59,972 nucleotides of DNA, taken from contig NZ_JBLRWZ010000014.1 of NCBI RefSeq assembly GCF_047920995.1, positions 1-59,972 of the forward strand, in the 5' to 3' direction. This stretch comes from Aliidiomarina sp047920995. GTDB taxonomy: Bacteria > Pseudomonadota > Gammaproteobacteria > Enterobacterales > Alteromonadaceae. The translations under genes were made by a program, and so were the position numbers. How positions within the stretch are numbered: position 1 is the stretch's first letter; each line of letters begins with the position of its first letter. Positions 28,759 to 37,204 of this stretch are shown here, in pieces. A model generated the notes under the pieces. The model ran no database searches, was not told where the DNA came from, and saw nothing but the letters and a program-made list of their open reading frames with translations.

Positions 28759-29400
28759 CATATCGTGGAAGATCACGCCGGCTTGGGTACGGTTGTACAC
28801 GCCAAGCTTACGTAAAATTGCCGAAACATGCTGTTTTATCGTAGTTTCTTGCACATCCAATTCATATGCGATTTGCTTGTTCAGTAAGCCATCGGCAATG
28901 CACGCTAGCACTTTAAATTGTTGCGGCGTAAGTTGTTCCAATTTGCTGGCAAAATCTTGGCTTTCGGCGCTCGGTGGGCGGCTGAGTTCATCTTGCAAAT
29001 GCTCGGGCAGCCAGCTATCACCAGCAAGCACGGCTTCTACAGCGGTAATTAGCATCGGTAACGGCGCTGATTTTGGCACATATGCGCTGGCGCCAAACGC
29101 CATAGCTCGGCGAATTACATCGGTGTTTTCATTGGCTGAAACGATTAAAATAAGCACATCGGGATATTGATTGCGAATCGCGGTGAGGCCAGTTAACCCC
29201 TTATTTCCCGGCATGTTTAAATCAAGGAACAACAGCTCTACTTGCCGCTCTTGGGCAAGTACTGTTTGTAATTCGGAGAAGTTTTCAGCTTCCAGCACAT
29301 CGCTACCCAAAGGCGCAGCTAAGGCCTGCTTTAGGGCAGCACGAAACAGTGGATGATCATCGGCAATTATGGCTCTAGCCATGCTATTCGTCTTCTTCAT
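28735..29400 (-). CDS. LuxR/NarL-type response regulator (CrbR-like)
   Basis: About 221 residues from the ATG at 29400; an upstream Met and an internal Met (29382) are alternatives. The receiver domain starts ARAIIADDHPLFR with phospho-acceptor in LFLDLNMPG (residue 60 from this start) and Lys in VPKSAP. The C-terminal LuxR helix-turn-helix is LTPQQFKVLACIADGLLNKQIAYEL..IKQHVSAILRKLGV. The gene ends inside the 3' end of the hybrid kinase gene, which makes a partner pair very likely. In Vibrio, CrbR activates acs; here candidate targets are the receptor, permease and ligase genes alongside. Confidence 0.88.
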   Translation of the reverse strand: MKKTNSMARAIIADDHPLFRAALKQALAAPLGSDVLEAENFSELQTVLAQERQVELLFLDLNMPGNKGLTGLTAIRNQYPDVLILIVSANENTDVIRRAMAFGASAYVPKSAPLPMLITAVEAVLAGDSWLPEHLQDELSRPPSAESQDFASKLEQLTPQQFKVLACIADGLLNKQIAYELDVQETTIKQHVSAILRKLGVYNRTQAGVIFHDMLKAENDA

Positions 29401-29465
29401 TGGGCATGGAACCTTGTTGTACCTGATGCGCGGCAAGCCTGCAAGCCGCGCTTCAAAATTGGTAG

Positions 29466-29499
29466 AAAAAAGCCACCGCTATTTTGCAATAACGGTGGC
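29466..29499 (-). terminator. Rho-independent terminator for the TonB receptor at 29543-31840
   Basis: Read on the minus strand: GCCACCG ... CGGTGGC, with additional TATT/AATA pairing inside, then six T. It lies just past the receptor stop and separates it from the response regulator gene. Confidence 0.88.
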
Positions 29500-29542
29500 A
29501 AAGGTGTACCAGAGAAAACTACCTTTAACGTTACTGCATTAC

Positions 29543-31840
29543 TTAGAACCGGTACCCCACGGTAAGTGAAACGGTGCGTGGATCGCCGTAGTAACCAATT
29601 AGCGTGGTATCGCCGCCTAATCCAGGTAAGAATTCGCCAGGATTATTTGGATCAGGGCTGAGGAAAGCATAGTTACCTACAAGGTATTTCTCGTTGGTAA
29701 GGTTTTTCCCATGCAGCCCCACTCGCCATTGGCCATTCGCGCTATACCAGTTCACACCAAGGTTTAACAAACCATACGCATCTTGGGTGAGTAGGTTGTT
29801 TAGCTCGGTTAAACCATAACTGCTGCGATAGCTGTAGTTACCATTAAATACCAGATCGCCATTGGCAATGCGGAAATCATAACTAAAACCGATGTTCGCG
29901 GTAGTATCTGGCGTATTGGTAATCACGAACTGATCGGTAATATCAATTGGATTGCCTTGCGCATCAAAACTAGAAACGTTTTTGAAGCTGGCATCAATTA
30001 AACCAAGGTTACCGTAGATGGTTAAATCGTTGGTTGCGATCCAGGTAAACTCAAGCTCCAAACCAGTTGCATCTGATTGCCCCACGTTCGCTAAGCGCTG
30101 GTTCAATACTGTTGAATCGTTTGGATCTGGAATTACAGAAACATATTGGCGATTTTTATGATCAAGCATAAATGCAGTAGCATTCACACGTAAGCGATCA
30201 GTAATATCACTTTTCACACCAATTTCGTATGAATACACATCTTCTGGGTTTGCTGCTGGCTCTGCGGTTTCTGCACGGGGGTTAAAGGTTCCCGATTTAA
30301 AACCTTGGCCAAAGCTTGCATAGAACATGGTATCGCTGCTGTAACGGTACTCGGCACCTAAGCGCGGAGTAACCTTATTCCACGTTTTGCTATCATCTAA
30401 CACTACTGGCGTACCAACTGATGGGTCGCGCACGTAGCCAGGAATCCAGCCTGATGCCGGATATACCGTATCGAAAATTAGGCCATTTCGAACCAATGCT
30501 TCTTTTTTATCGCGGGTGTAGCGCAAGCCAGCGGTGAAAGACCATTTATCATCCAGTTGATAAGTACCCTGGCCATATGCAGCAGTGCTAGTACTATTTG
30601 AGCAACCTGATACTTCACGAGTTAAGCCAGGAGTGCCAAATGCTGTTTGGCCGAGCACTTCAAGAATGGCATCAAAGGTACCGCACGAATCTGCATCGTA
30701 GTAATACAAGCCCGATACAAAACTTAAGTTATCTGAACGGTAGTTAAACTGAAACTCCTGAGTAAACCACTTATCATCATAAATTGCGGGCACATCAAAA
30801 ATACGTAATGATGTATTATCAAAATCGATGTTCACCGGTGAGAAGTTTTCGCGATTCGCGGTGATGGAACGGAACTGCCATTCAGCATTTATTTCTTGCT
30901 CAATCGTTAAGCTTACGCCCTCTGTTTCTACGCGGTTTTCGGTAGGTAAACTGGTATAAGAATCGTAAATACTATCAGGTACTGGAGCATTAGTGAGAAT
31001 GCTTGGTAATAAGCGATAGCCACCTTTAGAGTTGGATTTATCATCGGTTTTATCCCAAGCTAAACGTACAAATGTGGTATCTGATGGGGTCCATTCGAGA
31101 GTAGCCCGCATTGCTTGTACATCTTTGTTGTAATTTTCCCGGTCTTGGTTTGGTAGATCGCTAGTTAAGAACGTTCCGTAGCCATCCCGTTGCAGGTTGG
31201 CGTAACCAAAACCAAAGTACAGTGTGTTATCGATAATCGGTAATTCGCCCGTTACCTTTACATCACGCTGATCGTAACTACCCACAGTGCCTGAAATGGA
31301 AAATTCGCGATCACCCGACATGCGGCGGGTTACATATTTTACTGCCCCACCAATGGTGTTCTTGCCATACAGCGTGCCCTGTGGGCCTCGTAATACTTCG
31401 ATACGCTCTACGTTTAAGATATCAAGTACTGCACCTTGTGGGCGGGCAACGTAGATATCGTCAATGTAAATACCCACACCAGGCTCATAACCCCACAGCG
31501 GATCTTCTTGGCCAACGCCACGAATAAATGCCGTAATGGTGGAGTTCGTTGCGCGGCTCGTTTGCAAGGTTGTGTTGGGCGAGAATTGTGCAACTTCAAG
31601 AATGTTGGAAATACCCCGCTCAAGTAATTGCGCCTCGCTAATAGAAGTTACCGCAACCGGAACTTCTTGTAGGTTTTCTGCAGTACGGCGGGCAGTAACT
31701 TCAATACGTTCTAGGCGTGTTGCTTGTTCTTCTTCGGCTGTATCTTGAGCAAGTACTGGCGCGCTGAGCCCCAGAATTGCACTTGATACTGCTACAGCAC
31801 AAAGGCTGCGGCGAAATGATGTACGATTAAATGTTGTCAT
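29543..31840 (-). CDS. TonB-dependent outer-membrane receptor
   Basis: 765 residues. Signal peptide about 1-32 (LSAPVLA then Q). TonB-box-like region ERIEVTARR followed by QEVPVAVTSISEAQLLERG, a plug domain with DIYVARPQGAVLDILNVERIEVLRGPQGTLYGKN, and a barrel ending in VSLTVGYRF. This is the large receptor family common in sphingomonads and marine bacteria that take up plant or lipid compounds, carbohydrates or siderophores. The divergent permease gene and the downstream ligase and hydrolase suggest an organic acid or ester ligand (inference). Confidence 0.9.
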   Translation of the reverse strand: MTTFNRTSFRRSLCAVAVSSAILGLSAPVLAQDTAEEEQATRLERIEVTARRTAENLQEVPVAVTSISEAQLLERGISNILEVAQFSPNTTLQTSRATNSTITAFIRGVGQEDPLWGYEPGVGIYIDDIYVARPQGAVLDILNVERIEVLRGPQGTLYGKNTIGGAVKYVTRRMSGDREFSISGTVGSYDQRDVKVTGELPIIDNTLYFGFGYANLQRDGYGTFLTSDLPNQDRENYNKDVQAMRATLEWTPSDTTFVRLAWDKTDDKSNSKGGYRLLPSILTNAPVPDSIYDSYTSLPTENRVETEGVSLTIEQEINAEWQFRSITANRENFSPVNIDFDNTSLRIFDVPAIYDDKWFTQEFQFNYRSDNLSFVSGLYYYDADSCGTFDAILEVLGQTAFGTPGLTREVSGCSNSTSTAAYGQGTYQLDDKWSFTAGLRYTRDKKEALVRNGLIFDTVYPASGWIPGYVRDPSVGTPVVLDDSKTWNKVTPRLGAEYRYSSDTMFYASFGQGFKSGTFNPRAETAEPAANPEDVYSYEIGVKSDITDRLRVNATAFMLDHKNRQYVSVIPDPNDSTVLNQRLANVGQSDATGLELEFTWIATNDLTIYGNLGLIDASFKNVSSFDAQGNPIDITDQFVITNTPDTTANIGFSYDFRIANGDLVFNGNYSYRSSYGLTELNNLLTQDAYGLLNLGVNWYSANGQWRVGLHGKNLTNEKYLVGNYAFLSPDPNNPGEFLPGLGGDTTLIGYYGDPRTVSLTVGYRF

Positions 31841-32037
31841 TGTTATTCCCCCAAGGGTGTGCCCTTTTTGGACGTTATTTTTTGTTACGGATGCAACATT
31901 AGCTTAAGTTGAAGAATTTGTGACCTGTACCATAGTACAGTATGGAAACTGAGCATCTTGGACAACAATACGAACATCAACAAAATCGAGAATAATAACC
32001 AGTGTTCACACTGGGTAAATAAGAAAAAGAGGTTTTT
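31841..32037. promoter_or_regulatory. Divergent promoter region with palindrome CTGTAC-CATA-GTACAG
   Basis: 197 bases between the receptor (minus) and the GntP-type permease (plus). A perfect 6-base inverted repeat with a 4-base spacer lies at 31925-31940, about 100 bases before the permease start and 85 before the receptor start. The size and symmetry fit a dimeric activator or repressor shared by both genes. CrbR-type regulators are an obvious candidate, but no binding motif for that family is known to me. Confidence 0.5.
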
Positions 32038-33333
32038 ATGCTAAGTATGATTGGCTTAGTTGGGGGCTTGGTGCTGCTTATCCTGCTTACCTTGCGTGGT
32101 TGGAATTTGTTCATCAGCGCGCCGATCTGTGCACTGATTGTGGCCCTATGTAGCGGTATTCCTGTATTTCTTGGCGATGTTAACTTCGTAGAAAACTACA
32201 TGAACGGCTTCTCTGGCTTTGTGGCCTCGTGGTTCTTTATGTTCTTGCTCGGCTCTATCTTCGGCAAGTTCATGGAAGATACGGGCGCCGCCGATAGTGT
32301 TGCTGAATTCATTATTAACAAGCTCGGCAAGAAGCAGGCGGTGTTAGCCGTAGTTATGGCCTGTGCCATTCTTACTTATGGCGGTGTAAGTGTTTTCGTG
32401 GTGGCATTTTCTGTTTACCCAATGGCATTAAGTTTGTTTAAAGATGCCAATTTACCACGCCGCTTTATTCCTGCAGCACTGGCATTCGGCTCGGTAACTT
32501 TCACGATGACCTCGGCCGGTTCGCCGGAAATTCAAAACTGGATTCCCATTCAGTACTTAGGCACTTCACCTTATGCAGCGTGGGAAGTGAGCTTGGTAGT
32601 GGCGGTAATTATGGCCATTATTGGCTACTGGTGGTTAATGAAGATTATTAACAAAGCGGTAGCACGCGGTGAGCATTTTGTTGAGCGGGCCAGCGATCCG
32701 CAGCTGGTAGATCGCCGCCGGCCGCACCCGATTACGGGCTTAATTCCGTTAATTGTGGTGCTGAGTTTATCGTTTATGTTTCATGAAAAATACTCGCAAA
32801 TGGCACTGATTATTGCCTTAACAGGCGGCGTGCTTGCCATCATGATTATTAACTTTAAATACTTTAATGATATGCAAAATGCGCTGGCGCAAGCTACTAC
32901 TGGCGCCTTAGTAGCGATTGGTAATACCGCTGCGGTAGTTGGTTTTGGTGCAGTAGCGCGAGTAACGCCAGCTTTTGAGCAAGCGGTAGTGGCCATGACA
33001 TCGCTACCGGGCAACGAGCTTGTGGGTGCCGCGGTAGCCGTAAGCGTGATTGCCGGGTTAACCGGCTCAGCATCCGGTGGCCAAGTAATTGCGTTACCCG
33101 AAGTAGGGCCACATTACCTAGCCGCAGGAGTAAGCCCAGACCAACTGCATCGGGTGGTATCTATTTCTTCGGGTGCTCTCGATTCGTTGCCACATAACGG
33201 CTACGTAGTAACTACCATTCGCGGCATTTGTAATGAAACGCATAAAGATGCGTATTGGGCTGTGGGTGCGGTTACCGTGGTAGTACCGGTAATTGGTTTA
33301 AGCATAGCGATATTGTTGTTTAACCTGTTTTAA
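32038..33333 (+). CDS. GntP-family permease (proton symporter for gluconate, hydroxybutyrate or similar acids)
   Basis: 431 residues, about 11-12 membrane helices. Family segments: FLLGSIFGKFMEDTGAADSVAEFI near residues 63-90 and GLTGSASGGQVIALP near 340. GntP members move gluconate, and a subgroup moves D-beta-hydroxybutyrate; the 431 length and sequence style resemble the latter group (inference). The linked acyl-CoA ligase fits a carboxylate substrate. AAAAAGAGG lies before the ATG. About 105 bases separate it from the ligase, so the two may share a transcript. Confidence 0.87.
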   Translation: MLSMIGLVGGLVLLILLTLRGWNLFISAPICALIVALCSGIPVFLGDVNFVENYMNGFSGFVASWFFMFLLGSIFGKFMEDTGAADSVAEFIINKLGKKQAVLAVVMACAILTYGGVSVFVVAFSVYPMALSLFKDANLPRRFIPAALAFGSVTFTMTSAGSPEIQNWIPIQYLGTSPYAAWEVSLVVAVIMAIIGYWWLMKIINKAVARGEHFVERASDPQLVDRRRPHPITGLIPLIVVLSLSFMFHEKYSQMALIIALTGGVLAIMIINFKYFNDMQNALAQATTGALVAIGNTAAVVGFGAVARVTPAFEQAVVAMTSLPGNELVGAAVAVSVIAGLTGSASGGQVIALPEVGPHYLAAGVSPDQLHRVVSISSGALDSLPHNGYVVTTIRGICNETHKDAYWAVGAVTVVVPVIGLSIAILLFNLF

Positions 33334-33439
33334 GTGCGGGAATGCTGGGCTTCTGCAGCGCAGCACGTAGCAATGTTGTAGGCACTTAGTGAGTAACGAT
33401 GCAGTTGAGCTGTATAGTAAGAACATGAGGTAGATAGGT

Positions 33440-35077
33440 ATGCACGGCAATATGATGAACACCCAGCTTTTGGTGATCGATTTACTTGATTACGCTCGGC
33501 AGCAGTTTCCCCATCAGGAAATTGTGAGCCAACGTTTAGAGGGTGATATCCATCGCTATACCTATCGTGATGCGTGGCAGCGTAGCTGTCGCTTAGCGCA
33601 TGCGCTCGAGCAGCTAGGTGTGGGTGTGAATGATTGCATTGCTTCCATGGCGTGGAATACTTACCGACACCTTGAATTGTATTACGCCGTTTCAGGCATC
33701 GGCGCAGTATTGCACACGGTAAATCCACGGTTATTTGCAGACCAGGTGGAATACATCATCAACCATGCAGAAGATAAGTATGTGTTTGTTGATTTAGGCT
33801 TTTTGGCCATGCTAGAAGAAATTCAGCCGCGTTTACCCACGGTTAAAGGCTTTATTGTGCTTACCGATGCAGAGCACATGCCAGAAACCTCGCTTACTAA
33901 TGTGTATTGTTATGAAACCCTATTAGCCGCAGTGGGTGATGAAGGAGATACGTACCTGTGGCCGCGGTTTGATGAAAATCAAGCGGCCTCGTTGTGCTAC
34001 ACCTCGGGTACTACCGGAAACCCGAAAGGTGTGCTGTATTCGCACCGCGCCATGGTGTTACATGCGCAAGCAACGGTGTCTCCAGCGTTACTCGATTTGC
34101 GTGCCAATACGGTATTGATGCCAATGGTAGCTATGTATCATGCTGGCGCATGGGGTGCGCCTTACGCAGCGCCATTGGCTGGTTGTAAGCTGGTGCTGCC
34201 TGGCAGTGGTATGAGCGGTGCCGCCATGTGGCAATTAATTGAACAAGAACAAGTAAATGTTGGCTTGGGCGTACCCACGATTTGGCTAACCCTACATAAT
34301 TATTTGCAAGAGCAAGGGATAAGTAAAGTACCGCTTGAGCGTGTGTGTGTAGGTGGTGCAGCATCCCCGATTGGGATGGTACGTACGTATCAAGAACGGT
34401 ATGGCGTATATTGGCAACCCATTTGGGGAATGACCGAAACGGGCCCTCTTGCCACGAGCTTACCGCCAACGCCAGCGATTATGCAGCTGCCGCTAGAGCA
34501 GCGCTATGCATTACAAACAACGGCGGGCAGAGCGGCATTTGGTGTGGAAATGGACATATTTGCTGCTGACGATAGTTTGGTAGCCCATGATGGCGAAAGC
34601 TCGGGCGAACTGCGCGTGCGTGGGCCATGGATTTGTAGCCAATACTATAAGAATGATGATCTCAGTAGTTTTCCCGATGGTTGGTTAGCCACCGGTGATA
34701 TTGCCGTAATTGATCATGAAGGATACATGCGGGTAGTAGACCGCAAGAAAGATGTTATTAAAAGTGGTGGTGAATGGATAAGCTCGCTGGAAATTGAAAA
34801 TATTGTGAGCTTACACTCGGCCGTAAATGAATGCGCGGTGGTGGGAGTAAAGCATCCGAAATGGGATGAACGGCCACTGTTACTGGTAGTTTTGAACAAA
34901 GGGATGCAGGCTAGCGAAACCGATATTTTGCAGTATTTAAGTGGCAAGATTGCGAAATGGTGGACGCCTGATGCCGTTGAATTTGTGCATGAGTTGCCGA
35001 AAACAGGAACGGGCAAAGTGCGTAAGAATGAATTGCGCGATGCTTACATTAATTATCTAGAAGAACGAGGGGTATAA
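33440..35077 (+). CDS. AMP-dependent acyl-CoA ligase (AlkK/DmdB-like)
   Basis: 545 residues, ANL superfamily. AMP-binding P-loop YTSGTTGNPKGV about residue 188, A4-A5 segment WGMTETGPLA, A8 hinge DRKKDVIKSGGEWIS and the catalytic C-terminal lysine in LPKTGTGKVRKNEL. The segments MVAMYHAGAWGAPYAA and QYYKNDDLSSFPDGWLATGD resemble medium-chain (AlkK) and methylthiopropionate (DmdB) CoA ligases. It activates a carboxylic acid with ATP and CoA in the cytoplasm. It is followed after one base by the exported hydrolase gene, so they are one operon. Confidence 0.88.
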   Translation: MHGNMMNTQLLVIDLLDYARQQFPHQEIVSQRLEGDIHRYTYRDAWQRSCRLAHALEQLGVGVNDCIASMAWNTYRHLELYYAVSGIGAVLHTVNPRLFADQVEYIINHAEDKYVFVDLGFLAMLEEIQPRLPTVKGFIVLTDAEHMPETSLTNVYCYETLLAAVGDEGDTYLWPRFDENQAASLCYTSGTTGNPKGVLYSHRAMVLHAQATVSPALLDLRANTVLMPMVAMYHAGAWGAPYAAPLAGCKLVLPGSGMSGAAMWQLIEQEQVNVGLGVPTIWLTLHNYLQEQGISKVPLERVCVGGAASPIGMVRTYQERYGVYWQPIWGMTETGPLATSLPPTPAIMQLPLEQRYALQTTAGRAAFGVEMDIFAADDSLVAHDGESSGELRVRGPWICSQYYKNDDLSSFPDGWLATGDIAVIDHEGYMRVVDRKKDVIKSGGEWISSLEIENIVSLHSAVNECAVVGVKHPKWDERPLLLVVLNKGMQASETDILQYLSGKIAKWWTPDAVEFVHELPKTGTGKVRKNELRDAYINYLEERGV

Positions 35078-35078
35078 A

Positions 35079-36314
35079 ATGCAGCGTTATTTGCAATCGC
35101 GATATGCGAGCGTTTTAAGGGTTATTAAATATCAACACGCTGTTACTGCGGCTCTCATCATTTGCATTAGTATGTTTGTGGTAAGTTTAACGGCACAAGC
35201 TGCTGAACTGCCATTGGTTGAAAAACAAGAGTTTCAAACGAGCAACTTTACAACCTATGGTGGTGAAATCATTCCAGAGGTAAGGGTAGGCTGGGAAGCT
35301 TATGGCGAATTGAATGAAGCCAAAGATAATGCCATTTTAATTGCCCACTTTTTTTCTGGCAATAGCCATGCAGCTGGCCGATACAGTGCGGAGGATGCCC
35401 AACCAGGGTATTGGAACGCAATTATTGGCCCGGGCAAAGCCATAGATACCAACAAATTCTATGTGATCAGTGTTGATACGTTGGTAAATCAAGAGCCAAC
35501 CAACCCAAATGTAATTACTACCGGCCCCGCAACCATTAACCCAGAAACTGGCAAGCCATGGGGGCTAGATTTCCCGGTGGTTACCATTCGTGATTTTGTG
35601 AATGTGCAAAAGTTGGTTATTGATTCTTTAGGAATCGAGAAGCTGCATGCCGTGATAGGTGCTTCAATGGGCTCTTTACAAGCATTGGATTGGGCGGCGG
35701 CATACCCAGATCGTGTAGCGCGGATGATTTCGGTAATTGGGATGGGTGAAGCCGATCCATGGACTATTGCCAGCTTGCAGCAATGGGCTAACCCAATTGT
35801 GCATGACCCGAATTGGAATGATGGTAATTATTACGATGGTGAAGCGCCTAATGCAGGGCTTGAACAAACATTAGGCATGATTACCTTAACCGCAATGCAC
35901 CCGCTAATTATTAACCAACTGTATGCCGATAGCTCGGCGCGAGAGGAAGCGCCTTTGCGCGATATACGTAGTAATTTTATGGTGGTTGAGCAACTCCAGG
36001 CAGCAGCGAAGCTGCGTGCAACATACGCTGATGCCAATCATATCTTGTATTTAGTGCGGGCCAACCAGCTATTTATGGCGGGATATGCGGAAAACCTTGA
36101 AAAGGGCTTAGAAAGCGTAACCGCAAAAACCCTGTTTTTGCCAGCAACCAACGATCTATTGTTACAACCGTACCTAGCTAAGCGTGCGCATAATGTATTG
36201 TTAGCTCATGGGGTAGATAGTGAATACGCAGAAATAGAAGGGCCATGGGGGCATTTAGATGGTGTGTTTAATATTCAATTACAGGCTGATTTGATTCAGG
36301 AATTTCTCAATTAA
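35079..36314 (+). CDS. Exported alpha/beta hydrolase of the MetX (homoserine acetyltransferase) fold
   Basis: 411 residues. Basic N-terminus, hydrophobic core about 21-40 and a clear cleavage site (TAQA then AEL), so it is probably periplasmic. The mature part has the MetX layout: oxyanion area LIAHFFSGNSHAAG, nucleophile Ser196 in GASMGSLQALDWAAAYPD, the acid in NDLLLQPY and histidine in WGHLDGVFN. True homoserine acetyltransferases are cytoplasmic and need acetyl-CoA, so an exported member is more likely an esterase or hydrolase. GAGGGG precedes the ATG. Translation is coupled to the CoA ligase gene, which suggests that its product is the ligase's substrate. Confidence 0.82.
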   Translation: MQRYLQSRYASVLRVIKYQHAVTAALIICISMFVVSLTAQAAELPLVEKQEFQTSNFTTYGGEIIPEVRVGWEAYGELNEAKDNAILIAHFFSGNSHAAGRYSAEDAQPGYWNAIIGPGKAIDTNKFYVISVDTLVNQEPTNPNVITTGPATINPETGKPWGLDFPVVTIRDFVNVQKLVIDSLGIEKLHAVIGASMGSLQALDWAAAYPDRVARMISVIGMGEADPWTIASLQQWANPIVHDPNWNDGNYYDGEAPNAGLEQTLGMITLTAMHPLIINQLYADSSAREEAPLRDIRSNFMVVEQLQAAAKLRATYADANHILYLVRANQLFMAGYAENLEKGLESVTAKTLFLPATNDLLLQPYLAKRAHNVLLAHGVDSEYAEIEGPWGHLDGVFNIQLQADLIQEFLN

Positions 36315-36352
36315 ACTACAGTTATAAGCTGTTGAAATATGTAGGCGTACTG

Positions 36353-36379
36353 CAAAGCCCAGATTTTATCTGGGCTTTG
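36353..36379 (+). terminator. Strong hairpin after the exported hydrolase gene
   Basis: Perfect 12-base stem CAAAGCCCAGAT / ATCTGGGCTTTG with a TTT loop, 38 bases after the stop codon. The following GTCTTATT is only mildly T-rich, so termination efficiency is uncertain. Confidence 0.72.
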
Positions 36380-36514
36380 GTCTTATTAGGGAACCTTAAT
36401 GTTAACATTTTGTAACACTTTATGAGTTCCTCATTAGCAACCACGATGGTAACCTTAGCTTATAAGTTAAAGAGTACAAATTAACGAATTTACAAATCGA
36501 TAAAAACAGAAGTT
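36380..36514 (+). promoter_or_regulatory. Probable promoter region of the GGA-hairpin RNA
   Basis: AT-rich. It holds a perfect palindrome AATGTTAACATT at 36398-36409 and a near-perfect 16-base palindrome TTAGCTTATAAGTTAA at 36455-36470. A convincing GacA-type box (TGTAAG-N6-CTTACA) is not present; the closest is a weak match around GGTAAC...CTTATA at 36448-36464. A GATAAA near 36499 could be a -10 placing the RNA start near 36510. Confidence 0.35.
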
Positions 36515-36690
36515 TAGCGCACATGGATGTGTGCACCTCCTCCTCACCGCCGATGGTAGTGATAAGCATATCACAAACCGAGCTAACCAAGATGCTACAC
36601 GTAACAAATTCATGGAATGGATAAGGAAGAATAGGAATGCTCCGGGAGAGCTTATCGAAAGGATTTCGATGACCTCAAGGATGAGGTCAC
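36515..36690 (+). ncRNA. Candidate CsrA/RsmA-sequestering small RNA (GGA hairpin array)
   Basis: Eight GGA motifs in about 170 bases, most of them in the loops of tidy hairpins on the plus strand. Hairpins: 36517-36534 (7 pairs with one G-U, loop UGGA); 36609-36621 (5 pairs, loop GGA); 36639-36651 (GCUC/GAGC, loop CGGGA); 36654-36670 (AUCGAAA/UUUCGAU, loop GGA); 36671-36688 (GACCUCA/UGAGGUC, loop AGGA). A further hairpin at 36559-36574 lacks GGA, and unpaired GGAs fill 36619-36636. This is the design of CsrB/CsrC/RsmY/RsmZ RNAs, which bind and titrate CsrA. Ends are not defined; no classic terminator follows, only a pyrimidine-rich stretch. It could instead be a structured leader, but no gene follows closely. 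Confidence 0.6.
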
Positions 36691-37204
36691 CCACTTCTCT
36701 CTCACGAATACTCATTGGTTATACACCGCTCCGTTTATTAAGCTCAGCTGCATTGCAAGAACGCGTTCAGCACTTTTCTAACGTTACCCTTATTCCAGCT
36801 GCAAGTACCCTCATTACGTGAACCTATGGCCAAATTACGCGAACGTTTAAAACAAGAGAACGCTGAGCATATCACCTTAGGTTGGCGCTAAGGCGTTCAT
36901 CCCCCATAAAAAAATAGAGCGATAAATGAACAATTCAAACGCCAGCTTGGGCACGCAAGTGCTCAGAAAGCGCGTTATGAATACTTTCATATAGCAATCA
37001 TAATATTAAAAATATTCCATTTAAAACAATGCATTACGTTATTATGAGGATCGTCAGATATATGCATTCCACCACCCATCGCCTATATTTTAACCACTCG
37101 CAACCATGTTGTGCGTAGAGTAGGTTTCTGTTCTAAGAATGTAAGCAGTATCTAGCAGAATTGATGCAACTTTTATCAAAGCAGTTTCCGCTAAGGTGGA
37201 TGAA
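36691..37204 (+). other. Intergenic stretch with no convincing gene; possible coding remnants
   Basis: About 510 bases before the next gene. A frame open from 36742 to a TAA at 36889-36891 reads like a protein tail (ending PSLREPMAKLRERLKQ then ENAEHITLGWR), and 36926-36994 encodes a further 22 codons (NASLGTQVLRKRVMNTFI). Neither has a good start or ribosome site and I do not recognise either. They may be remains of a decayed gene. A 6-base hairpin CCTTAG/CTAAGG lies at 36874-36892. The last 200 bases are AT-rich and probably carry the promoter for the secreted protein gene. Confidence 0.4.

Noticed and set aside
33330..33728. 132-codon minus-strand frame covering the start of the CoA ligase gene
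   Set aside because: Overlaps the conserved ligase N-terminus and has no ribosome site or family features.
36448..36464. GacA-type upstream box for the candidate small RNA
   Set aside because: Only a weak match to TGTAAG-N6-CTTACA; reported merely as the nearest resemblance.
36467..36715. 82-codon minus-strand frame over the same region
   Set aside because: It is the antisense of the paired stems, with no start signal and no recognisable protein features.
36531..36821. 96-codon open frame on the plus strand across the GGA-hairpin region
   Set aside because: No ribosome site, odd composition and no protein-like pattern; the hairpins explain the sequence better.
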